Shown here one piece after another: positions 43,022 through 49,860 of a stretch of DNA of 64,000 nucleotides. Below the pieces are notes generated by a model, which was not told the DNA's origin, searched no databases, and saw only the letters and a list, made by a program, of their open reading frames with translations. The stretch lies in contig CAZFLM010000010.1 of assembly GCA_964519955.1 (NCBI GenBank), positions 1 to 64,000 of the forward strand, written 5' to 3'. A program made the position numbers and the translations under genes. The number at the start of each line of letters is the position of its first letter. Position 1 is the stretch's first letter. The stretch is from CAZFLM01 sp964519955 (GTDB lineage: Bacteria; Armatimonadota; Chthonomonadetes; Chthonomonadales; CAJBBX01).

Positions 43022-43150
43022 AGCGTCCTCCATGCACATCGCGTTGGGTCGCCGCCATGATTCGGGGCGCGCGCCGCAAGGACCTTCGCGTTCGGGCATG
43101 AACCAACTCGCGGCCGCCGGTGTCCTTGCCTACGGAGCCACCACACGCAC

Positions 43151-43747
43151 ATGCCGCCCAGCGATACCGAACTGATGCGCCGCATACGCCTTCGGGACAC
43201 GGAGGCCTTCGAGGAGTTCGCGTCACGCCACCGAGACGCGGCGCGCCGGCACATCGCGGGCATCGTGCATGACTGCGCCTCCGCGGAGGACATCCTGCAG
43301 GAGGCGCTGCTGCGCGTGTGGCTGCGGGCGGATCAGTGGGACGGGAGCGGCGCGCCGAAGGCATGGCTGTTCCGCATCGCCGCCAACCTGGCGCTGAACA
43401 GCCGCCGCACCGTGGGCCGCCGCCACGAGACGCCGCTCGATGGGCCCGCCTGCGACGCGGAAGGTGCATCGACCCGGCGCACCTCGGAACGGCTGGTGCT
43501 GCCAGGCCCGGAGCGGGTCCTCGCGGAGCGCGAGCAGGGCCGGCGCCTGCGCGGGCTCATCGACTCGCTGCCGGAGCCCAAACGCGACGTCGCGCGCCTG
43601 GCCTGGGAGGAGGAGATGGAACTGCGGCTCGTCGCCGAGCGCCTCGACATCCCCGAGGGCACCGTCAAATCCCGCCTGCACCACGCTCGCAAGTGGCTCG
43701 CCCGCCAATGGAACGCCGACGAAAACGAAGGAGAGGACAGACCATGA
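43151..43747 (+). CDS. ECF-type sigma factor paired with a fused RNA polymerase
   Basis: 198 residues with the two sigma-70 domains of the ECF group and no region 1 or 3. Region 2: DTELMRRIRLRDTEAFEEF, then AEDILQEALLRVW (2.1-2.2, core binding) and APKAWLFRIAANLALNSRR (2.4, -10 recognition). Region 4: DVARLAWEEEMELRLVAERL followed by the helix-turn-helix DIPEGTVKSRLHHARKWLA. A 40-residue acidic/Arg linker separates the domains. The stop overlaps the start of the next gene by 4 nt (ATGA), so sigma and the fused beta-beta' polymerase are translated together. No anti-sigma gene is adjacent. The likely role is a dedicated sigma for the encoded small polymerase, but use of the main core cannot be excluded. 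Confidence 0.9.
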   Translation: MPPSDTELMRRIRLRDTEAFEEFASRHRDAARRHIAGIVHDCASAEDILQEALLRVWLRADQWDGSGAPKAWLFRIAANLALNSRRTVGRRHETPLDGPACDAEGASTRRTSERLVLPGPERVLAEREQGRRLRGLIDSLPEPKRDVARLAWEEEMELRLVAERLDIPEGTVKSRLHHARKWLARQWNADENEGEDRP

Positions 43748-46700
43748 GTGAGATCCCCGGCACGCCCTGGCACCGCGCCTCGTGGGAGCACCTGCTGAAG
43801 GAAGGGCTCCCCGAGCTGCTGCGAAGCCGCCTGCCCGGACTGGCTTGCTCCACCGAGCCGGATGGCGCGGACGCCTGCCGCTTCACCGCGTCGCTGGGCG
43901 GCGCAACCTGCTTCTGCACGCTGCCGGTACCGGACACCGACGGTGTGTTTGCCTTCTTGGGCCGCCGCCTGGTCGTGCCGCCGCGCGCCGACAGCGATGA
44001 CCTGGAGCAGGCGACCGTCCGATGCGCTGGCGAGCTGTTCTGCGACTACCTGGCCGAGCACCTGGGCGACGCCGACGCGGACGGGCAGTGGGACGATGCG
44101 GCGCTCGGCGAGTGGCTGGCGCTCGACGCCCGGCTCGGCGGGTTCATGCAGGACTTCGGGCAGCGGCTCGACGACACGAACTGGCTCTCGGTCCATACGC
44201 ACCTGCGCCGCATCGTCTTGCCGGATCGCCGCCGCATGTTCGCCCCAGCCCACGTCGGGCGTGTGTGCCCCTTCGAGACGCCCGAGGGCCCGAACATCGG
44301 CCAGGTGCTGACCATCGCGCGGGGCGCGGAGATCCGCGACGGGCGCGTGGCGGTTGTCGACGACAGCCCGGCGGCGGGACTGGGCCTCTCGGCCTCGATG
44401 ATCCCGTTCCTGGAGCACAGCGACTGCTGCCGCGAGCTGATGGCCTGCAACATGATGCGCCAGTGGATCACGCCGCCCGATCCCGAGCCCGCCATCGTGC
44501 GCACCGGCAACGAGCCGGACGATCCCAGCTTCTGGTGCGGGCGCAACCTGCTCACCGCGTACATCGACCGCGGCATCGACACGTGGGAGGACTCGATCCT
44601 CGTCAGCGAGACCTGCGCGCGCCGGCTGGGCTACCCGGAGCCCATCGCGTGCGGCGACAAGCTGTGCAACCGCAGCGGCAACAAGGGCACCGTCAGCCGC
44701 ATCGCGCCGGACGACGAGATGCCGCACCTGGCGGATGGGCGCGCGGTCGACCTGGTCTTCAGCCCCATCGGTCTCTACAGCCGCCTGACCTACGGCCAAC
44801 TCCGCGAGGCTGTCATCAGTTGGGCGGCGCGGCGCGCGGGCCGGCCGGCGATCGTGCCGCCCTTCCAGGCCCCGACCACGGCCGACCTGCAGGAGCGCGG
44901 CGTCGTGGCCGGCCTCCACTCCGATGGCATGGTGCCGCTGCTGGAGTGCAAGGACGGCGACCCGCTGCCGCTGCCTGCCACGGTCGGCCACGTGTACTGG
45001 GGCCGCCTCGACCACCGCGCCGCGCCGAAGCTCCGGGTCGCGATGGCGCCCGGCGATCGCGGCCAGAAGGTCGGCGAGGCGGAGCTGCACGCGCTGCGCC
45101 TGGCGGGGGCGCCCGAGGTGGCTCGCGAGCTGTTCAACACGCTCTCGCAGGGCAGGCCGGACGCGGGCCAAACTGCAGCCCGAGTGGCCGCGGGCCCCAT
45201 CGCGCCGGCAGCGGCCCCCTCGCCCCTGTTCGCCGCGCTCCAGTGCCGCCTGCAGGCCGCCGGCATCGCGGCGAGCGTGAGCGGCGACGGCGTCAGCCAC
45301 GCCTGGGCGCCGCCAACCGGCGAGGTGCTGCGCCTCGCGGAGCCCGTCGCGCACCCGTGGCGCCCGCAGACGACGGTGGCCGAGGTAGGACTCGTGCCGA
45401 ACGTACGCGGGCAGGCCGACCTCGTCGAGGCGAACGAGCGGCTCGCGGCGCTGGCCTCCTCTGCCTCGCCGGGAAGCCTGCTCGCCCAGGCGCGCTCGGA
45501 ACTGGCACGCAGGCTGGCGGCCTACTTCGACGCGCTGGTCGGCAGCACGGAGCTGCGGTTCCGCTCCCGGGTGCTGTTCACCGGGCGCGCGGTGACGTCG
45601 CCCGCCGGCGACCTGCGCCACGACCAGATCGGGCTGCCGGAGGAGATGGCGTGGAGGCTCTTCGCGCCGATGCTGATGCGCGAGTTCGGCGATGCAGGTT
45701 CGATCGCGGCCCGCACGGAGGCCGCAGCTCGCGCGCTCGACGAGCTGATGGCGCGCACGTGGGTCCTGGTGCACCGGATGCCGACGATGGGGCCCGCCAA
45801 CTTCCTCGCGTTCCGCCCGGTGCGCGCGCCGGGGTCGGTCATCCGACTGCACCCGATGGCGAACATGCCGCTTAACGCCGACTTCGACGGCGACCAACTC
45901 GCCATCTTCCTACCGGTCACCGATGCTGCCCAGCGCGAGGCGGCCGAGCGGCTGACGTTCGCAGCGCACATCGAGCGCGACCGCGCCGCCGGCCGCTGCT
46001 CCCGCCCCCTCTACGACGGCATGTTTGGCCCGATCGCGCGGCAGATGCACCCGAAGCAGGGCGCGCGCTTCGGCCTCGCCTGGCTCGCGCTGACGCCGGA
46101 GGGACACGCCGAGGTCGAGCGCGTCGCCGGCGTCCCGGTGCCGCTGGAGGGTGGCGTCCTGACTACCTCCTCGATGAACGCGGCCGTCGAGGCGCTGATC
46201 GAGACGCAGGGCATCCCGGCCATGCTGAACGCGATGGACCGGCTCTGGAAGCTCGGGTTCGAGATGGCCTCCCTGACCGGCGCGTCGCTCTCGGCCTTCC
46301 CCGAGTCGCACGTCGAGGCCCCGGAGCCACCCGCGGGCGACAACGTCGACGCCTGGAACGCCTATGTGGACGAGTATCTCGGCCGCGTCTCCGCGTGGCT
46401 GGCCGACCCGGCCTCGGGCGCGGACCCGGCGCGCATCACGATGCGGAGCGGCGCGCGGGCGGGCGCCAGGTTCTGGCTCACCGCAACGGGCGCGAAGGGC
46501 GTGGTCGTCGACGCCGAGGGCAAGCTCGTGCCGATCAGGAGCTGCCAGGCGTACGGCATGACCGCGCAGGAGGCGCTGACGTGCTGCGTGGGCATGCGGG
46601 ACGGGCTGGCGAGAGCGGTCACCACTTGCATGGACCCGCTGCACGAGCTGTGCGAGGCCGATCTGGTGCCCGCGTACGGCGTGCTGGCCCGCGCTCGCCG

Positions 46701-46800
46701 GGCGAAGCGGCCGGGCATCGTGTTCGCGCGCGCCGCCGCGGCCGGCGAGGTGGACCCGCTGGCGGACTTCGTGTCGCGCCTGTTCGTGGGGATCGTCTAG
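43744..46800 (+). CDS. Compact single-chain RNA polymerase (fused beta-beta' core)
   Basis: 1,018 residues, about 37 percent of E. coli beta plus beta'. Beta part: a protrusion remnant DGVFAFLGRRLVVP, rifampicin-region-like TNWLSVHTHLRR, CPFETPEGPNIG (about 174-186), WEDSILVSE (281-289), GDKLCNRSGNKG (304-315) with both conserved Lys (306, 314), and a C-terminal clamp ATVGHVYWGRLDH (412-). After a linker the beta' part starts near LRLAEPVAHPW (529-). A short coiled coil (559-600) aligns with the sigma-binding clamp helices; SRVLFTGRAVTS and GLPEEMAWRLF follow. NADFDGDQ (711-718) carries the three catalytic Asp, and SGARAGARFW to ALTCCVGMRDGLARA (about 902-955) is the bridge-helix/trigger-loop region. 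Missing: beta lobes, flap, beta' zinc domain. Overlaps the sigma gene by 4 nt. Confidence 0.93.
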   Translation: MSEIPGTPWHRASWEHLLKEGLPELLRSRLPGLACSTEPDGADACRFTASLGGATCFCTLPVPDTDGVFAFLGRRLVVPPRADSDDLEQATVRCAGELFCDYLAEHLGDADADGQWDDAALGEWLALDARLGGFMQDFGQRLDDTNWLSVHTHLRRIVLPDRRRMFAPAHVGRVCPFETPEGPNIGQVLTIARGAEIRDGRVAVVDDSPAAGLGLSASMIPFLEHSDCCRELMACNMMRQWITPPDPEPAIVRTGNEPDDPSFWCGRNLLTAYIDRGIDTWEDSILVSETCARRLGYPEPIACGDKLCNRSGNKGTVSRIAPDDEMPHLADGRAVDLVFSPIGLYSRLTYGQLREAVISWAARRAGRPAIVPPFQAPTTADLQERGVVAGLHSDGMVPLLECKDGDPLPLPATVGHVYWGRLDHRAAPKLRVAMAPGDRGQKVGEAELHALRLAGAPEVARELFNTLSQGRPDAGQTAARVAAGPIAPAAAPSPLFAALQCRLQAAGIAASVSGDGVSHAWAPPTGEVLRLAEPVAHPWRPQTTVAEVGLVPNVRGQADLVEANERLAALASSASPGSLLAQARSELARRLAAYFDALVGSTELRFRSRVLFTGRAVTSPAGDLRHDQIGLPEEMAWRLFAPMLMREFGDAGSIAARTEAAARALDELMARTWVLVHRMPTMGPANFLAFRPVRAPGSVIRLHPMANMPLNADFDGDQLAIFLPVTDAAQREAAERLTFAAHIERDRAAGRCSRPLYDGMFGPIARQMHPKQGARFGLAWLALTPEGHAEVERVAGVPVPLEGGVLTTSSMNAAVEALIETQGIPAMLNAMDRLWKLGFEMASLTGASLSAFPESHVEAPEPPAGDNVDAWNAYVDEYLGRVSAWLADPASGADPARITMRSGARAGARFWLTATGAKGVVVDAEGKLVPIRSCQAYGMTAQEALTCCVGMRDGLARAVTTCMDPLHELCEADLVPAYGVLARARRAKRPGIVFARAAAAGEVDPLADFVSRLFVGIV

Positions 46801-46824
46801 GCGAGTTCGGGCCGGCGCCGAACT

Positions 46825-46850
46825 GGACGGGCACGGAGGCCCATCCCACC
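46825..46850. repeat. Dispersed ACGGAG-loop hairpin repeat
   Basis: GGACGGGC, loop ACGGAG, GCCCATCC, with one C-A mismatch in the stem, 25 nt after the polymerase gene. Nearly identical to the inverted copy at 40385-40412. Confidence 0.7.
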
Positions 46851-46888
46851 ACGGTGCTGGTGTCCACGCGCGCACAGCAGAACGCAGA

Positions 46889-46921
46889 CCGGGCCGCGCT
46901 CCGAGGTGGAACGCGGCCCGG
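46889..46921. terminator. Hairpin after the fused RNA polymerase gene
   Basis: A perfect 10-bp stem (CCGGGCCGCG at 46889-46898, CGCGGCCCGG at 46912-46921) closes a 13-nt loop, between convergent genes. No T-tract follows. The same CCGGGCCGCG stem appears in the terminator at 22911, with a different loop. Confidence 0.6.
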
Positions 46922-46949
46922 CACTCCGTCATGCATGGATGAGGCTGGG

Positions 46950-48245
46950 CTACTCGGCCTTTACGCCCAGCTTCTTCAGGGCTTCCTCGATGCGCTTGTC
47001 CTCGGGGCCGCTGAAGCCGACGAGGGCTTCGGCCACCTTGCCGTCCTTGTCGATGATGTAGGACGTCGGGATGCCGCTGACCTTGAACAGCTTGCCCGCG
47101 ATGCTCTCGGCGCCGCGGCCGGCCGGATCGAACGCGAACTGGAACGTGTACTTGCTCTGGTTCTGCGGAACCCACTCGGTGTACTTGTCCTTCTCATCCC
47201 AGACGCACACGCCGAGCACCGCAACGCCCTGGTCCTTCACCGACTTCCACACCTTCTCCAGGTGCGGCATCGAGGCCTGGCACGGGCCACACCACGTCGC
47301 CCAGAAGTCGAGGATCAGGATCTTGCCCTTGTAGTCGGACAGCTTGACCGAGCCGCCGCCCCACTTCTCTGCCGTGAAGCTCGGAGCCGGGGCCCCAGTC
47401 TTCAGCAGCGCGGGACGCGGCGGCGCCTTCGGCGTCAGATCGATGGCCTTCTTGTCCGTCTGCGCGATGCGCAGCTTCGAGCCGTCCTTGGTCACGAAGG
47501 TCTCGTAGACCTTGTCGCCGAGCTTGAACGGCGCGCGGATATCGATGATGCCCGACGCGAACTTGCCGTCGTCCGCGGTGTCGATCTTGAGCCACACCGG
47601 TCGGGTCCTTCCGGCCTCCTTGGCGCTGCTCGCACGCTTGTGGAAGATCGCGTCACCGTCGTTTTCCACCAGGGCAACCTTGTGCGGCTTGCCGTCCACG
47701 CATACGGTGCCGGTGCGCGCCGCGGTCCGGTAGTAGACCAGGTAATCCGCACCGTCGAACCGGTAGAGGCCGATGCCGTACGTGCCCACCGGGTTGCCCC
47801 AGCCCGAGCCCCAGTACGACGCGCTCAGCGTGATCCTCTGGACGCCGTACATGGTGCGTCCGCCGTTGTTCGACTTGCTGGTCCAGGCTCCCCCGCCATC
47901 ATCGGTCAGGTCGCCGTTCGCGTTCCTGTCGACGTAGACCTTCCAGTCGCCACTCGCCGGCTCGTCGAGCGCGACGACGTGCTCCGACCTCGGCCCATCG
48001 CCGATCTTGATGATGCCGTACCTGGGCGTGGAACGGTACGACGGCTCCTTCACCACCGATTCGGGCTTGTCGGTCGAGAGCGGCACGACGATCGGGTAGT
48101 AGCCGAAGCGCGCCGTGTCGGCGCCGGTCGGATCCAGCGTAAGCTTGGCAACCTGGGCGTAGGCCCCGCAGGGCGCCAGCCCCACTGCCGCGAGACAAAC
48201 GAGCCCGCGAAGCATCATGGCCGGACGACGGCCGTGAACGATCAT
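46950..48245 (-). CDS. Exported TlpA-type thiol-disulfide protein with N-terminal beta domain
   Basis: 431 residues. The signal peptide ends near GAYAQ. Residues about 30-285 form a beta-rich domain unique to this pair of genes, with a calcium-type DRNANGDLTDDG loop. From about 290 a thioredoxin-fold TlpA/ResA-type domain starts GAPAPSFTAEKWGGG; its active site is ATWCGPCQAS and the cis-Pro lies in SGIPTSYIIDKDGK. It would reduce or oxidise disulfides outside the cytoplasm. The ATG at 48245 follows AAGGAGGCAGGA. The next minus-strand gene upstream is its paralogue, whose cysteine pair is lost. The unusual N-terminal domain may recruit a partner or cell-surface sugar. Confidence 0.87.
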   Translation of the reverse strand: MIVHGRRPAMMLRGLVCLAAVGLAPCGAYAQVAKLTLDPTGADTARFGYYPIVVPLSTDKPESVVKEPSYRSTPRYGIIKIGDGPRSEHVVALDEPASGDWKVYVDRNANGDLTDDGGGAWTSKSNNGGRTMYGVQRITLSASYWGSGWGNPVGTYGIGLYRFDGADYLVYYRTAARTGTVCVDGKPHKVALVENDGDAIFHKRASSAKEAGRTRPVWLKIDTADDGKFASGIIDIRAPFKLGDKVYETFVTKDGSKLRIAQTDKKAIDLTPKAPPRPALLKTGAPAPSFTAEKWGGGSVKLSDYKGKILILDFWATWCGPCQASMPHLEKVWKSVKDQGVAVLGVCVWDEKDKYTEWVPQNQSKYTFQFAFDPAGRGAESIAGKLFKVSGIPTSYIIDKDGKVAEALVGFSGPEDKRIEEALKKLGVKAE

Positions 48246-48357
48246 TCCTGCCTCCTTGACCGGGTAGGTGAGTGCGAACGTTGTCCGAACCAGTATGGCA
48301 TGCCGATGGCGCGCACCAGCGTCGCGCGGTTCCTAGCCTGGATGATGCACGAGCGCC

Positions 48358-48410
48358 GTGGTGGGATGGGCCTGAGCCTGCCCTGAGCATGCCGAAGGGT
48401 GCCCGTCCAG
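48358..48410. repeat. Decayed ACGGAG-type repeat with inserted CCTGAGCATGCCGAAGGGTG string
   Basis: GTGGTGGGATGGGCCT (48358-48373) and GTGCCCGTCCAG (48399-48410) are the two ends of the hairpin repeat seen at 40385 and 46825, but the loop is replaced by GAGCCTGCCCTGAGCATGCCGAAGG-like sequence, itself of a common dispersed intergenic type. It lies in the 231-nt gap 48246-48476, in which I see nothing else. Confidence 0.45.
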
Positions 48411-48476
48411 CGCGACTCGTGAACAGGCCAGGCTAGTGAACGAGCGCACGAGAAGGCCGCCGTCACGGCGCATGCC

Positions 48477-49760
48477 CTACTCCACCTTGACGCCGAGCAC
48501 TCTCAGTGCCTCCTCGACACGCCGGTCGGCCTCGCCCGTGAAGCCGTGGAAACCATCGGCGAGCTTGCCGTCCTTGTCGATCACGTAAGCCATCGGGAGC
48601 CCGGTCGCCCTCAAGACCCTGTCCGTGATGCCACCGACGGCGCGTCCCGCGGGATCGAACGCGAACTGGAACGTGTACTTGCTCGCGTTGGCGGCTACCC
48701 ACTTGGCGTAGTTGTCCCTGTCATCGCGGACGCACACGCCGACGACCGCCACGCCCTGGTCCTTGACCGCTTGCCAGACCTTCTCCAGATGCTGCAGCGA
48801 CGCCTCGCACGTGCGGGACCCGGTGGCCCACAGCCCGATGACGACGATCTTGCCCCGGTAGCCGGAGAGTCGAAGCTCGCCGCCGCCCCATTTCTCTGTG
48901 ACGAAGTCCGGCACGACCGCCCCGGCGTTCCGCACATGGGTGCCAGGCCGCACAACCGCCAGGTCGAGCGCGGGCTTGGCCGTCCGCTTGAGCGCAAGGG
49001 TCGAGCCGTCCGTCGCGACGTCCGCCTCGTAGGTCACGCCGCCAATGCTGAAAGGTGCGCGTACATCGATGAGGCCCGACGAGAACAGGCCGTCGTCGGC
49101 CAGGTCGATCTTGAGCCACACCGACCCGGTCTGGGCGGCGTCGTCTCTCTTGGAGACCGGCTTCCGGAAGATGCCGTCTGTGTCGTTCTCGACGAGGACC
49201 GCTTTGTGAGGCTTGCCGTCCAGCTCGACCGTGCCCGCGCGCGCGGACCGACGGTACATGATGAGGTAATCGGTGCGCATGAACTGGTAGACGCCGATGG
49301 CGTAGTCGGACGAGGATGTCTCGTGCTGGGCGGTACCGTAGGAGGCGCGAAGGACGTAGAGGTTCGTGCCGTACATCAGCCGCCCGCGCACATCCTTCTT
49401 CGCCACCCAGGCGCCGTCGCCATCGTCCGTAAGGTCGCCGTTGCCATTGGCATCGACGTAAATACGCCAGTCGCCAGCCTCAGGTTCGTCCACAGCCACC
49501 GCGAACAGCCCCTTCGGCCCGTTCCCAAGCCTGATGGTTGCGTACTTGGGCGTCACACGGTAGGCCGGCTCCTTCCTGACGAGCGCCGGCTTCGCCGGAG
49601 CCAGTGCGACCCGGATCGGGTAGAAGGAGAAGCGCATGGGCGAGGCGCCATCCCGCTCGAACGTGAGCTTGGCGGGCGTCTGCGCCCAAGCGGCATGAGC
49701 GAATAGCGACAGCGCTACTGCGGCAACCACGACGGGGGTGCGCCGGCTTGGGCATTGCAT
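48477..49760 (-). CDS. Exported TlpA-like paralogue lacking the catalytic CxxC
   Basis: 427 residues, a paralogue of the next gene along its whole length, with signal peptide cleaved after AHAAWA. The N-terminal domain again has the DANGNGDLTDDG calcium-type loop. The thioredoxin domain starts VVPDFVTEKWGGG, but the active site reads ATGSRTCEAS: the first Cys and the Gly-Pro of WCGPC are gone and only the second Cys remains, so it cannot do ordinary disulfide exchange. The cis-Pro is kept (TGLPMAYVIDKDGK). The ATG at 49760 follows GAGGAGACCACGT. It may be a binding partner or decoy, or use one Cys for mixed disulfides. Confidence 0.85.
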   Translation of the reverse strand: MQCPSRRTPVVVAAVALSLFAHAAWAQTPAKLTFERDGASPMRFSFYPIRVALAPAKPALVRKEPAYRVTPKYATIRLGNGPKGLFAVAVDEPEAGDWRIYVDANGNGDLTDDGDGAWVAKKDVRGRLMYGTNLYVLRASYGTAQHETSSSDYAIGVYQFMRTDYLIMYRRSARAGTVELDGKPHKAVLVENDTDGIFRKPVSKRDDAAQTGSVWLKIDLADDGLFSSGLIDVRAPFSIGGVTYEADVATDGSTLALKRTAKPALDLAVVRPGTHVRNAGAVVPDFVTEKWGGGELRLSGYRGKIVVIGLWATGSRTCEASLQHLEKVWQAVKDQGVAVVGVCVRDDRDNYAKWVAANASKYTFQFAFDPAGRAVGGITDRVLRATGLPMAYVIDKDGKLADGFHGFTGEADRRVEEALRVLGVKVE

Positions 49761-49860
49761 ACGTGGTCTCCTCGTGGCGATATGCTGTACACAGGTTCTG
49801 CGCGGATCGGCCCCGGACCTCCCTCGGGGGCTTCCAGCCGGCGACTGAGCACCCACGCCC

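Noticed and set aside
43333..45897. 854-codon minus-strand frame opposite the sigma and polymerase genes
   Set aside because: All recognised motifs (NADFDGD, ETPEGPN and so on) are on the plus strand. The minus frame is a repetitive shadow.
43744..46800. Two separate rpoB and rpoC fragments or a broken housekeeping gene
   Set aside because: The frame is continuous, motifs are intact and in order, lengths between motifs show clean domain loss rather than random decay, and the stop is followed by an intergenic hairpin.
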